From an uncultured Bacteroidia bacterium (GTDB taxonomy: Bacteria; Bacteroidota; Bacteroidia; Bacteroidales; F082): a DNA stretch of 49,703 bases. A model generated the notes under the pieces. That model saw nothing but the letters and a program-made list of their open reading frames with translations, was not told the DNA's origin and did not search any database. The translations under genes and the position numbers were made by a program. Numbering within the stretch: position 1 is the first letter of the stretch; each line of letters begins with the position of its first letter. The stretch is taken from assembly GCA_902794155.1 (NCBI GenBank), contig CADBGN010000009.1, positions 1-49,703 on the forward strand, read 5' to 3'. This document shows positions 7,528 to 17,388 of the stretch, piece by piece.

Positions 7528-9141
7528 ATGAAATTCCTGAAAACATTCTTATTAGCCACGGCCTGCCTCTTTGCCTTGGCAGCAACGGCCCAAAACCAAC
7601 CACAGAAGCCCCAAACCAAGGGGCAAATGAATTCCCAGAAACTGGCTACGACACTTTATCTCATTGAGAATTTTTATGTCGACACCGCCAATATAGACAA
7701 AGTAACAGAAAATGCCATTGTTGCTGCACTGAAGGAACTCGACCCCCACTCCGCCTACATATCGAAAAAGGATGTGGAGAAAGCCAACGAACCACTTGTA
7801 GGCAGTTTCGAAGGCATCGGCGTGACCTTCCAACTCATCCGCGACACCATCACTGTCATCAGTCCCACGGCAGGCGGCCCGTCCGAGAAGGTGGGCATCA
7901 TGGCTGGCGACCAATTCATCAAGATTGACGGCGAGGAATCCGTGGGTAAAAAGGTCGACAACGAATATGTACAGAAGCACCTGCGTGGAAAAAAAGGCAC
8001 CAAGGTCACTGTGAGCGTGAAGCGTGGTAACGACAAAGAACTTATTGATTTTGAGATTATCCGTGACAAAATACCGTTGAATAGTATCAATGCGGCCTAT
8101 ATGCTCGACAACCATGTCGGTTATATCAAACTCGACCGTTTCGCACAAGAATCGGCTGCTGAGTTTAAGGAGGCCTTCACCAAGCTGCAAAGCCAAGGCA
8201 TGGAGTCGCTCATCTTTGACCTGCGCGGCAACACGGGCGGCTATCTCAACACTGCCATTGAGTTGGTGGACCAGTTTATCACCGAAGACAAACTCATTGT
8301 CTTCACCGAAGGTATGCACTCACCCCGTCAAGAATGGCGCAGCACAAAGGCCGGTCTCTATACTATCGGGAAACTAGTTGTTTTGATTGACGAAGGTTCA
8401 GCCTCGGCGAGTGAGATCCTTTCAGGCGCCATCCAAGACCATGACCGAGGAGTCGTCATTGGCCGCCGTTCATTTGGTAAAGGCCTGGTCCAACGCCCCT
8501 TCAACCTCCCTGACGGCTCCCAAATCCGTCTCACCACCTCACGCTATCATACACCTTCGGGACGTTGCATCCAACGTCCTTATGAAAAGGGTGCCGAGGA
8601 CTATGCCAAGGAAATGGAGAAACGCCTCAAACACGGCGAATACTACCATGCCGACAGCATCCACTTCCCCGACTCGTTGAAATACAAGACTGATGGTGGA
8701 CGCACTGTATACGGCGGTGGCGGCATCATGCCCGACATCTTCATCCCCGTTGACACTGCCTACAACAGCAAACTCTACACCAACCTCGTCCGCAAGGGAG
8801 CCTTGAACCGTTTCACCACCGACTACGGTTTGAAACACCGTGACGAAATCAAGGCCCAGTATGGCGTTTTTGACAACTTCAACAAGGACTTCGTCGTCGG
8901 CAAAGACCTTATCGACGGGCTGAAAGACGCCGCCAAGGAAGCCAAGGTGGACTGGAACGACGAGCAATTTGCACACTCAGAGATTTTCTTGCTTATGCAG
9001 ATGAAAGCCCTCATTGCCCGCAATGTTTGGGAGACCCAACAATACTACCAAGTGATGTCCACCGTTGACCCGGGCATTCAAAAAGCCTTAGACGTGCTTA
9101 GCCATGAAAAAGAATACAAGCGCATCCTAAAAGGCAAATAA
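7528..9141 (+). CDS. S41 family C-terminal processing peptidase (CtpA/Prc-like)
   Basis: 537 residues. A cleavable signal (MKFLKTFLLATACLFALAAT) precedes a PDZ domain (about residues 90-175, with SFEGIGVTFQ and IMAGDQFIKIDG) and an S41 serine-protease core. The catalytic Ser is Ser293 in GSASASE and the general base Lys318 in SFGKG; the 25-residue spacing is the family norm. The frame is open from 7330, but only the ATG at 7528 begins with a signal peptide and follows the -7 box. Such enzymes trim periplasmic or exported proteins from the C-terminus. Confidence 0.9.
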   Translation: MKFLKTFLLATACLFALAATAQNQPQKPQTKGQMNSQKLATTLYLIENFYVDTANIDKVTENAIVAALKELDPHSAYISKKDVEKANEPLVGSFEGIGVTFQLIRDTITVISPTAGGPSEKVGIMAGDQFIKIDGEESVGKKVDNEYVQKHLRGKKGTKVTVSVKRGNDKELIDFEIIRDKIPLNSINAAYMLDNHVGYIKLDRFAQESAAEFKEAFTKLQSQGMESLIFDLRGNTGGYLNTAIELVDQFITEDKLIVFTEGMHSPRQEWRSTKAGLYTIGKLVVLIDEGSASASEILSGAIQDHDRGVVIGRRSFGKGLVQRPFNLPDGSQIRLTTSRYHTPSGRCIQRPYEKGAEDYAKEMEKRLKHGEYYHADSIHFPDSLKYKTDGGRTVYGGGGIMPDIFIPVDTAYNSKLYTNLVRKGALNRFTTDYGLKHRDEIKAQYGVFDNFNKDFVVGKDLIDGLKDAAKEAKVDWNDEQFAHSEIFLLMQMKALIARNVWETQQYYQVMSTVDPGIQKALDVLSHEKEYKRILKGK

Positions 9142-9209
9142 GTCTTTCTTTTTTTCATAACATCGGTAACTTTTTTCCGTTTTTTCCGTATATTTTTCGG
9201 AAATATTTC

Positions 9210-9217
9210 TATTTTTG
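9210..9217 (+). promoter_or_regulatory. -7 promoter box for the Kgp-like protease
   Basis: TATTTTTG matches TAnnTTTG, 67 nt before the ATG at 9285. A dyad TTTCCG (9183-9188)/CGGAAA (9198-9203) lies just upstream and could be a regulator site. The rest of this 143-nt gap holds no gene. Confidence 0.5.
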
Positions 9218-9284
9218 CCGTTTCGAAAACCGTTACTCCTAGTAAACGATTAACAATTAAATATCAACTTTTTAATATCAAAAA

Positions 9285-12200
9285 ATGAAGAAATTTGGTT
9301 TACTCACAGCAGCATTTCTTATGATAGGTATGCTGTTTGGCACGCAAGCGATTGCCCAGCACATCGAACTCGGCGTGACCAAGTCGGCACAAAACTGTGC
9401 CAACGTGACTGACGAAGGCTTCACCGCCTCCTTCTCTTTCAGTAGCATCGATGCCACTGAAATTTCCACTGAAAAGGGTGTGTTCTCCACCATCACAATG
9501 GACGGCACCTATCCCTCTGGTAATGTCGGCGAGCCTATGTTGCCTGCCGCCAACAAGCTTATTGCAGTTCCTTACGGTGCCAAAGACCTCACTGTCAAAG
9601 TGAAGAGTTACAGTACAAGCACTTATCGTCTTGCCGACTACGGCATCAATAAGGTCACTCCAATGCAGCCTATGATCCGCAAGGACCAGAAGCCCGAAGA
9701 CGTACCTTTCGCCTACAGCGAAAAGGCTTATGCTCGCAAAGGTTTTGTCAATCGTCCCATCGCCGAGGTGAAAATCCAAGGCACGATGCGTGGCATCCAG
9801 ATTGGCGCACTGACGGTCAACCCCGTGCAATACGATGCTGCCAGTAACAGCATCCTCGTTTATAACAACATCGAAGTCGAAGTTAGCTACGGCCAATATG
9901 ACAAATCGACTGCCTACAACGAGTTCGCTCGCACCTTCAGCCCCTATTTCGCCAACATCTATGACCAGATGTTCAACTGGCGCGACGATGTCTACGACGA
10001 GCACCCTGACCTCTGGCAGAATCCCGTCCACATGCTGATCATTACCGACCGCATGTTTGAAGAATGCATTCAAGAATGGACGTCCTGGAAAACCAAGAAA
10101 GGTTTCTACCTGAGTGTACACTACACTGATGAAATCGGCACCACTGCAGCCGCCATTCGTGCCTTCATCCAAGACGAGTACTCGAAAGACGCCCCTACTT
10201 TCCTTATGATTATGGGCGACAAGAACCAAGTGGCAGCCAGCGCCACGGGTAACGAGACCAACTGCGTCACCGACCTCCAATACTCTAGCGTCGATGGCGA
10301 CCAATACCCTGACATGTACCACAGCCGTTTCCCCGCTGAAACCGTCGCTCAGATGCGTGCCATGCTCAACAAGGCTCTCGAATACGAGCAATACACCATG
10401 CCCGACCCGAGCTATCTGAACAACGTGCTCCTCATCGCTGGTGAAGACAGCGGCTGGGGTGTCACCGTGGGTCGTCCTACCATTTGGTACGCCACCAACT
10501 ATTACTACAATGAAGAACATGGCTATGCCAACGTGTACGAGTACAGCCATGGTACCTACACAGGATGCTACACCCACCTGAACACAGGCGTCGGCTTTGC
10601 CAACTACACTGCTCACGGTTCCAACACCAGCTGGGCTGGCCCTCAATTCACCGTCAGCGACGTTAACAACCTGACCAACGAGCACAAGTACTTCCTTGCT
10701 ATGGGTAACTGCTGCGAGGCTGCCGACTGGGGCATCAGTGGCACCTGCTTCGGTGAGGCCATGGTGCGTGCCGAGAACAAGGCCGCCTATGCCTACATCG
10801 GTTCCTGCCCTTCGACCTACTGGCTCAACGACTACTACTTCGGTGTGGGTGCTACTAGTCGTCACGACGGCACCATGCCTTCCTACGAAGAGACCTCCAT
10901 GGGCTTTTACGATGCCATGTGGACTGACGACGCTTACAACACTGTCACCTCAATGATGTTCATCGGCAACTTGGCTAGCAATGCTGCCCAAGCCCTCGGC
11001 TATGAACTGCACTGCAGCACCCTTTACTGCTGGCAAGCCTACCACACCTTGGGTGATGGCTCCATCCTGCCCTTCCGCATCCAACCTACGGAAAACACCG
11101 TTAGCCACTTGCCCACACTGCCTATCGGCATGGACTTCTATACCGTCAGCGCTGACCCAGGTTCATACGTGGGTATCACCAAAGACGGCGTACTTTATGG
11201 TGCTGGCATGATTGGTGAAAGCGGTACTGCCGACATTCCGATCAACCCCATCACCAGCAGCGGTGATGTCACCATCTGCGTGACACATCCGCAGCGTATC
11301 CCTTACGTCAACACCATTCCTGCTGCAGCTATGGAAGGTGCTTACATCGCTTTCGATAATGTGCAATGCGAACAGGATCTCGTCACCGGTGCATACGTCG
11401 CTCCTACCATCTCCCTGAAGAATGTTGGTATCGAAACCGCCAACAACATCAATGTTGAGTTAAGCACCGAGTCAGAATACATCGAGCTCCTCAGCACCAA
11501 CGCCACTGTTCCTTCTATCGCTCCCGACGCCACTTATGAAATTGCTGACGCTTTTGCTTTCAATGTGGACGTTAACATCCCCAATGAAACCAGAGTCCGC
11601 TTCTTCCTAACTTGCACCTCTGGCGATGATGTTTGGGAGAACAGGTTCGAACTCGCATTCAAAGCTCCTGATTTTGCTGTTTCCAACATCACCAACACCG
11701 ACTTGGCTCCTGGCGGCAACGGCACCATCACCTTCGACATCACTAATAATGGCGGTGCCAATGCCAACGACTGTGTCTTTGAAGTGTATTGCAGTTCTAA
11801 TGACATTGTCTTGGGCACCAACACATACGAAATCCCTGCCATCGCGGCTGGTGAAACCATCAACGTCCCTGTTGAACTCACTATCGGCAACAATGTGGAA
11901 GTTGGTGCAACCTACGAAATCACCTACCTGATGACTTCTGGCCACTATTCCACGACTGGTAATTATATCGTCACCATAGGCAACATTGTCGAAGACTTTG
12001 AAACGGGCGACTTCAGCCTGTACGATTGGCAATTCGGTGGTGGCGCCAACTGGGTCATCGTGAACAACGGTGCATACAGCGGAACATATTGTGCCAAATC
12101 GGGCAACATCTCCCATAGCCAACAGACTGACCTCATCCTCACTACTGAAATCCTTGCCGACGGCGAAATCAGCTTCTACAAGAAGGTGTCTTCCGAAAAC

Positions 12201-12896
12201 AACTGGGACTGGCTCCGTTTCTATATCGACAACGTACAAAAAGGAGAATGGTCCGGCGATGCCGCTTGGAGTCAGGAGAGCTATCCCGTGACTACCGGCA
12301 CCCACACTTTCAAGTGGAGTTACCAGAAAGACGGTAGTGCAAGCAGTGGCAGCGACTGTGCTTGGATCGATGACATCCAATTCCCGCCCACCAGTGTCAC
12401 CCTCTCCCTCAATCCTGTCACCGACCTGATAGCCGAAGAAGAAGACCATGTCGTGACCTTGACTTGGACGGCCCCTGAAAATGCCACCCAATACATCCTC
12501 CGCCGCAATGGTGAAGAAATCGCCAATCTGTCCGACACTTCATACGAAGACAATGTGGAAGACGGCATCTATACCTACAGCATCGTCGCCACCGATGGCA
12601 ACGGTCATTTCTCATCACCGATGTTCGTCACCATCAGCGTTGGCACCGTCGGCATTGTGGAGAGCACACTCGAAAACGTGAGCATCTATCCTAACCCCGT
12701 CAACAGCACCTTATTCGTCAACTGCGGCAATGCCGAGTTCAGCTACGAGATGTTCAACGGCATGGGACAGAAAGTCGCCAACGGCACTGTCACGGGCAAC
12801 GCCCAAATCAGCGTCAGTGGCATGAACAAGGGTGTTTACTTCCTCCGCCTCACCTCGGGCACGCAAGTGCGCATGGAAAAGGTCGTTGTGGAATAA
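9285..12896 (+). CDS. Lysine-gingipain-like (Kgp) C25 protease with T9SS signal
   Basis: 1203 residues: signal peptide (cleaved near AIAQ, residue 24), C25 propeptide region, catalytic domain, Ig-like domains, a cleaved-adhesin module (about 903-1036, FETGDFSLYDW to CAWIDDIQF), an fn3 domain and a T9SS type A sorting domain (SIYPNPVN to EKVVVE). The catalytic His444 is in NYTAHGSNTSW and Cys477 in AMGNCCEAADW. From memory of Porphyromonas Kgp, these numbers and the lysine-pocket Thr442 and Asp516 coincide exactly, so cleavage after Lys is predicted. It is secreted through T9SS and probably attached to the cell surface. A strong terminator follows. Confidence 0.92.
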   Translation: MKKFGLLTAAFLMIGMLFGTQAIAQHIELGVTKSAQNCANVTDEGFTASFSFSSIDATEISTEKGVFSTITMDGTYPSGNVGEPMLPAANKLIAVPYGAKDLTVKVKSYSTSTYRLADYGINKVTPMQPMIRKDQKPEDVPFAYSEKAYARKGFVNRPIAEVKIQGTMRGIQIGALTVNPVQYDAASNSILVYNNIEVEVSYGQYDKSTAYNEFARTFSPYFANIYDQMFNWRDDVYDEHPDLWQNPVHMLIITDRMFEECIQEWTSWKTKKGFYLSVHYTDEIGTTAAAIRAFIQDEYSKDAPTFLMIMGDKNQVAASATGNETNCVTDLQYSSVDGDQYPDMYHSRFPAETVAQMRAMLNKALEYEQYTMPDPSYLNNVLLIAGEDSGWGVTVGRPTIWYATNYYYNEEHGYANVYEYSHGTYTGCYTHLNTGVGFANYTAHGSNTSWAGPQFTVSDVNNLTNEHKYFLAMGNCCEAADWGISGTCFGEAMVRAENKAAYAYIGSCPSTYWLNDYYFGVGATSRHDGTMPSYEETSMGFYDAMWTDDAYNTVTSMMFIGNLASNAAQALGYELHCSTLYCWQAYHTLGDGSILPFRIQPTENTVSHLPTLPIGMDFYTVSADPGSYVGITKDGVLYGAGMIGESGTADIPINPITSSGDVTICVTHPQRIPYVNTIPAAAMEGAYIAFDNVQCEQDLVTGAYVAPTISLKNVGIETANNINVELSTESEYIELLSTNATVPSIAPDATYEIADAFAFNVDVNIPNETRVRFFLTCTSGDDVWENRFELAFKAPDFAVSNITNTDLAPGGNGTITFDITNNGGANANDCVFEVYCSSNDIVLGTNTYEIPAIAAGETINVPVELTIGNNVEVGATYEITYLMTSGHYSTTGNYIVTIGNIVEDFETGDFSLYDWQFGGGANWVIVNNGAYSGTYCAKSGNISHSQQTDLILTTEILADGEISFYKKVSSENNWDWLRFYIDNVQKGEWSGDAAWSQESYPVTTGTHTFKWSYQKDGSASSGSDCAWIDDIQFPPTSVTLSLNPVTDLIAEEEDHVVTLTWTAPENATQYILRRNGEEIANLSDTSYEDNVEDGIYTYSIVATDGNGHFSSPMFVTISVGTVGIVESTLENVSIYPNPVNSTLFVNCGNAEFSYEMFNGMGQKVANGTVTGNAQISVSGMNKGVYFLRLTSGTQVRMEKVVVE

Positions 12897-12910
12897 GACA
12901 ATCTATTAAA

Positions 12911-12944
12911 AGCAAAAAGGCAGCCGCTTGGCTGCCTTTTTGCT
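12911..12944. terminator. Bidirectional intrinsic terminator
   Basis: A perfect 15-bp stem (12911-12925 with 12930-12944) around a GCTT loop, with A and T runs on the two sides. It lies between the convergent Kgp-like gene and the DnaJ-like gene at 12946. Confidence 0.85.
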
Positions 12945-12945
12945 T

Positions 12946-13677
12946 TTATAGACCTCGCTGTTTCTTGATGGTTTCGTAAGCTGCGTTGATTTCCTGGAAC
13001 TTCTTTTCGGCTGCTTGCCTTACCTCGTCGCCAAGGGTGCTTACCAAATCGGGATGATTCTTTTTGGCCATCTCACGGTAGGCCTTTTTCACTTCCTCAT
13101 CGGTCGCTGTCGGTGCGATACCGAGGATTTTATACGCGCTGTCGGTCTCCCTGATAAACATGGCCTTCACCGAAAGAAAATCGCTATTGGTAACCCCCAT
13201 GTAATCGGAAATCGTGTTGATTACGCCCAATTCTTTCGACGAGATGACACCATCGGAGTCAGCGATGCCAAACAGATAATGAAGAAGTTGCAGACGCGTG
13301 GAATAGTCCATATAGTGTCCCACCTGTTGGCTCACCTCATAGATATTGTAATCCTTTTGCAGGATTTCGCGAAGCATCTTGATATAGTTTTCGGCACGCT
13401 CCTGACCGAAGTTCTGCAAGAAAAATCGTTTCACATAGTCGAGTTCGGAGCGTTTGACGTTGCCGTCAGCTTTCATCACGGCTGCCGAGAGCACAAGCAG
13501 GGTTACATTGAAGTCGCGTTTCTCCTCAGTATTTCCAAAGGTATCCGTCACCTCAGAACGTATGACCCTAGCTCCACCGGAGAAGAGACTACCTATGGCA
13601 TACCCGATAATGCCGCCCAAAGGACCACCAAACGACCATCCCAAACCTGTCAATATCAATCTTAAAAAGAAACCCAT
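12946..13677 (-). CDS. TerB-like/DnaJ-domain co-chaperone (DjlA-like)
   Basis: 243 residues. A hydrophobic Gly-rich N-terminus ([18 protein letters not shown]) is probably a membrane anchor. A TerB-like helical region (about 60-165, with [14 protein letters not shown] and [13 protein letters not shown]) and a C-terminal J domain with the HPD triplet in KKNHPDLVS follow. This order is that of DjlA-type co-chaperones, which activate DnaK at the inner membrane. The ATG at 13677 is chosen; the 11 codons before it read into the promoter. The gene converges with the Kgp-like protease and diverges from the Rgp-like one. Confidence 0.85.
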   Translation of the reverse strand: MGFFLRLILTGLGWSFGGPLGGIIGYAIGSLFSGGARVIRSEVTDTFGNTEEKRDFNVTLLVLSAAVMKADGNVKRSELDYVKRFFLQNFGQERAENYIKMLREILQKDYNIYEVSQQVGHYMDYSTRLQLLHYLFGIADSDGVISSKELGVINTISDYMGVTNSDFLSVKAMFIRETDSAYKILGIAPTATDEEVKKAYREMAKKNHPDLVSTLGDEVRQAAEKKFQEINAAYETIKKQRGL

Positions 13678-13699
13678 AACTTTTTGTTGTTTCAAGTGG

Positions 13700-13707
13700 C
13701 AAAAGTA
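13700..13707 (-). promoter_or_regulatory. -7 promoter box for the DjlA-like gene
   Basis: Minus strand TACTTTTG matches TAnnTTTG, 22 nt upstream of the ATG at 13677. Confidence 0.5.
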
Positions 13708-13775
13708 CATAAAAAACGTAACCTAACGGTAAAAATAATTCTATCTACAAAAACCAACCACAAGAAAAAAAATCG

Positions 13776-13783
13776 TATTTTTG
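13776..13783 (+). promoter_or_regulatory. -7 promoter box for the first Rgp-like protease
   Basis: TATTTTTG matches TAnnTTTG, 38 nt before the ATG at 13822, so translation starts there and not at the upstream 13684 codon. Confidence 0.5.
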
Positions 13784-13821
13784 CCATTTTAAAGACAAAC
13801 ATAAATCCAATCATTCTACAA

Positions 13822-16800
13822 ATGAAAAAATTACTATTTTCCCTCTTGTTTGTGGCTTTGTCAGTAACGACATTTGCCCAACGCTGGACCAGCATCAGCA
13901 ACAATGCTCCAGCAGGTCCTGAGGTCAAGCTGGTTTCGAGCAGCGAACAACAAGTCGTGATCGACTTCTCGCTGGGAGGCTTTTACTTGACTAGGGTGAG
14001 CACGCCTAACGGCATCCAGCAAATCGTGTCCGTCCCTGAGATGGCCTCAATGCTTGAAGCTGGTGCTCCCGACCTTCCCCAATTTCCTGTCCCTGCCATC
14101 ATCGGCGACATGGCCGAAATGCAGGTCAGTGTGATTAAGAGCGCTTTCACCGACTATGAAAACGTCGAGGTTGCCCCTTCGAAGGGTAACTTCAGCCGTC
14201 AAATCGACCCCGAAAGCGTTGCCTACACCTATGGTGCGATGTACAGCCAGAACGCCTATTATCCTGCAGCACAGGCTTATCTTGAAACGCCTTACATCAT
14301 TCGTGACTTCCGCGGACAAAACATCATGGTGCGACCCTTCGCTTATAATCCTGTGACGAAGACCCTTCGCGTCTATCATGACATGACCATAGAAATGCGC
14401 AAAGTGAGCGACAATGGAGCCAACCAAAAGATGGCTCGCAGAGCCAATCCCAAGATGTCACCCGAAATGAAAGCCTCCTACAACCACCGCTTCATCAACT
14501 TCACGGAAAGCACTTCCAGGTATTCCTTCGAGGAAGACCGTGGTGAAATGTTAGTCATCTGTCCCGACCAATACATGGAAGCCATGCAACCTTTCGTGAA
14601 TTGGAAAAACCAGTCAGGTCGCCCCACGACCATGGTTAGCTTGAGCGAAGTAGGTGGCAACAACAATGACCAAATCAAGAGCTACATCCAAAGCATCTAC
14701 AATGACCCCAACCATAATCTGGAGTTCATCCTTCTCGTAGGCGACTATTCCGACCTTACTCCCCATGCAATGAGTGGAGGACGTTCAGACAACTGGTTTG
14801 GTCAGCTTGAAGGTTCCGACTATTACCTCGAAGCGCTTACCGGCCGTTTCTCAGTTCAGAGCGTGGCTGACGTGAACACCCACGTTGAGAAAGTGCTGTA
14901 CTATGAGCGCGACATGAAAGGTGACGAGACTTGGCTCAACCAAGGTATCGGTATCGGTGCCAACGAAGGTGCCGGCAACGGTCACAACGGCGGTGAAGCC
15001 GACTATGTACATATCAACTACATCCGCGACACCTTAATGCACTACACCTACGAAAACGTCACCCAACAGTACAGTGGCGTGGGCGGTGGCACCAGTGCCA
15101 ATGCCATCAGTGCTGACTTTAATGCCGGCAAGAGTATCTGCAACTACTGCAACCACGGTTCGCAGACCAGTTGGGCTGTAGCAGGTTACAGCAACAGCCA
15201 CGTGAACGCCTTGGTAAACGACGACAAATGGCCTTATATCTGGTCCGTTGCTTGCAACAACGGCCAGTTCGATGGCACTTGCTTCGGCGAGGCTTGGCTG
15301 AGAGCCACCAACGAAACCACAGGACGTCCCACTGGCGCTGTCGGCGGCATGTTCAGCTGGATCTCCCAGCCTTGGGTGCCTCCAATGACTGGTCAAGACG
15401 AAATGGTTGACATCCTCACGGAATGGAAACATACCGACCAATTCAACCATACTTTTGGCGGTGCATCTCTCAACGGTAGCATGTACATGCTTGACATGCA
15501 CCCAAGCGATAACGGTGACACCCATAACACTTGGATTCTCTTTGGCGACCCAACGTTGATGGTCCGTACCGACAATCCTGGCAATATGAATATCACTTAC
15601 GCTCCCTCAGTGCTGATGTTAGGCATGAGCGAATTGGAAGTCTCTGCCGAAAACACGCCCTTCGGAATCGCCACCTTGAAGATGGGCGACGAAGTGATTG
15701 CATCAGGTTACATCAACAATGGTACCTGCACGCTCAGCTTTGACCCATTGAACAATATCGGCACAGCTTTATTGACCGTAATAGGTTACAACAAAGTGAC
15801 CGAGATTACTTCCATCGAAATCCTACCCGCCGAAGGTCCATACGTCATCATGTCCAACTATTCACCAGGCTTCGCTCCGGTTAATGTGACTACAAACCTG
15901 ACATTGAGCTTCAAGAACGTCGGTGCTGACCCAACCAACGGCAACTCCAGCGTGACACTGACCTCCACTGACCCGCGCTTGAACCTCATCAACAACACGG
16001 GCACTTTCGGTGTACTGAATGCTGATGAAACCACAACCTTGTTAGACGCCTTCAGCTTTATCGTTGAGGATGGCGTCGAAGACGGCACCCGTTTCCAAAT
16101 CGACATTGACATCACCGACGGTCGCCAAACATGGAGCAGCAAAGCCTTCATTACAGCTGGACAAGCTTTGCTTGACTACGCAGGCGCCGAATGGAACGAA
16201 GGCTTCGTTCCTGGCGAGACATTGTCAATAGTTGCCAAATTCAAGAACATTGGACACTACATGGCCACCAACGCAATTGCCTCAGTTAGTTGCGAAAACG
16301 ATTATGTCACCCTACTCAATCCCACCATTGAAATGGGCACCATCGACCCTGAAGGCATCAGCACCTGCGTATTCAATATCCAAATTGATCCTAACTGCCC
16401 TGAAACTGAAGCGATTCCCTTGAGCTTCATGATGCAAGCCGACGGCAACCTGTCGGCTGAAGGTTCACTTACCATGAAGAATGCCTGCAATGTCGTCTTT
16501 GAACTTCACGATTCATACTATGGCAATGACGGCTGGAACAATGCTTCTCTCATTGTAAGTTTCGACGATGGTACTGCAACACAAGCTCTTACTATCACTT
16601 ATGGTTCCAACGCCGCCAATTATACCTTAGAAATAGGCAATGGCACTCATGTCACTTTAACTTGGGCCAAAGGTAGCTACGACAGCGAATGCTCCTTTGT
16701 AGTGAGATACGAGGGAGAAGACAACATCATTTACCAAATGCCTGCAAACACTAACCCCAGCGCAGGCTTACTCTATGAGTTTGATTGCAACTGCCCTGGA

Positions 16801-17301
16801 GGACATTCCTCGGCCACTTTGGCACCAGTTGAGAATTTGGATGCCGAAATCGGCATCGGCACTGTGACCCTCACTTGGGACGATCAAGAACGTGCCATCA
16901 ACTACATCATCAGCCGCAATGGCATTGAGATTGCCCATACTGAAGAACCCTCCTTTGTGGATGAAGTCTTCACTGAGTTCTACTACACCTATTGCGTCGT
17001 TGCTGAATATAACCATGGCAACAGTGTTCCTGAGTGTGTGGTTGTCAAATCAGAACTTGGCGTCGAAGAAAACCAAGCAGAGTTCAACATCTATCCTAAC
17101 CCCGTCAACGGAACTTTGTTTGTCAATGGCGGCAATGCCGAGTACAGCTATGCGATGTACAACAGCATGGGTCAGGTGGTAGCTAATGGCTCTGCCAAGG
17201 GCACTGAACAAATCAGTGTCGACGGCTTGACCAAGGGGGTCTACTTCCTCCGTCTTACCACTGGCACGCAAGTGCTTGTTGAAAAGGTCGTGGTGAAGTA
17301 A
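13822..17301 (+). CDS. Arginine-gingipain-like (Rgp) C25 protease with T9SS signal
   Basis: 1159 residues from MKKLLFSLLFVALSVTTFAQ. The catalytic His445 is in CNHGSQTSW and Cys478 in VACNNGQF. Glu382 (ANEGAG) and Asp394 (GGEADY) align with RgpB Glu152 and Asp163, the latter being the arginine-pocket residue, so Arg specificity is predicted. A QDEM helix and the LFGDPTLMVRT strand also match Rgp. After the core come Ig-like domains, a Cys-containing beta domain (NACNVVFELHDSYYGNDGW) in place of the adhesin module of its two relatives, an fn3 domain and a T9SS signal (NIYPNPVN to EKVVVK). That tail closely resembles the Kgp-like one, suggesting duplication or exchange. Confidence 0.92.
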   Translation: MKKLLFSLLFVALSVTTFAQRWTSISNNAPAGPEVKLVSSSEQQVVIDFSLGGFYLTRVSTPNGIQQIVSVPEMASMLEAGAPDLPQFPVPAIIGDMAEMQVSVIKSAFTDYENVEVAPSKGNFSRQIDPESVAYTYGAMYSQNAYYPAAQAYLETPYIIRDFRGQNIMVRPFAYNPVTKTLRVYHDMTIEMRKVSDNGANQKMARRANPKMSPEMKASYNHRFINFTESTSRYSFEEDRGEMLVICPDQYMEAMQPFVNWKNQSGRPTTMVSLSEVGGNNNDQIKSYIQSIYNDPNHNLEFILLVGDYSDLTPHAMSGGRSDNWFGQLEGSDYYLEALTGRFSVQSVADVNTHVEKVLYYERDMKGDETWLNQGIGIGANEGAGNGHNGGEADYVHINYIRDTLMHYTYENVTQQYSGVGGGTSANAISADFNAGKSICNYCNHGSQTSWAVAGYSNSHVNALVNDDKWPYIWSVACNNGQFDGTCFGEAWLRATNETTGRPTGAVGGMFSWISQPWVPPMTGQDEMVDILTEWKHTDQFNHTFGGASLNGSMYMLDMHPSDNGDTHNTWILFGDPTLMVRTDNPGNMNITYAPSVLMLGMSELEVSAENTPFGIATLKMGDEVIASGYINNGTCTLSFDPLNNIGTALLTVIGYNKVTEITSIEILPAEGPYVIMSNYSPGFAPVNVTTNLTLSFKNVGADPTNGNSSVTLTSTDPRLNLINNTGTFGVLNADETTTLLDAFSFIVEDGVEDGTRFQIDIDITDGRQTWSSKAFITAGQALLDYAGAEWNEGFVPGETLSIVAKFKNIGHYMATNAIASVSCENDYVTLLNPTIEMGTIDPEGISTCVFNIQIDPNCPETEAIPLSFMMQADGNLSAEGSLTMKNACNVVFELHDSYYGNDGWNNASLIVSFDDGTATQALTITYGSNAANYTLEIGNGTHVTLTWAKGSYDSECSFVVRYEGEDNIIYQMPANTNPSAGLLYEFDCNCPGGHSSATLAPVENLDAEIGIGTVTLTWDDQERAINYIISRNGIEIAHTEEPSFVDEVFTEFYYTYCVVAEYNHGNSVPECVVVKSELGVEENQAEFNIYPNPVNGTLFVNGGNAEYSYAMYNSMGQVVANGSAKGTEQISVDGLTKGVYFLRLTTGTQVLVEKVVVK

Positions 17302-17322
17302 GCCAAACCATACCTACAACGC

Positions 17323-17356
17323 GAAAGGCGACCTCATTCATCTGAGGTCGCCTTTC
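17323..17356. terminator. Bidirectional intrinsic terminator
   Basis: A 14-bp perfect stem (17323-17336 with 17343-17356) around TTCATC, between the convergent Rgp-like gene and the DUF4249 operon. Confidence 0.8.
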
Positions 17357-17388
17357 TCTTTATATCTTTCCATGAAACAAAAACTAAA

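Noticed and set aside
7552-8319. 255-codon antisense frame within the S41 protease
   Set aside because: It mirrors a gene with clear catalytic motifs, a common artefact in this GC range; the same applies to the long antisense frame at 9300-10865.
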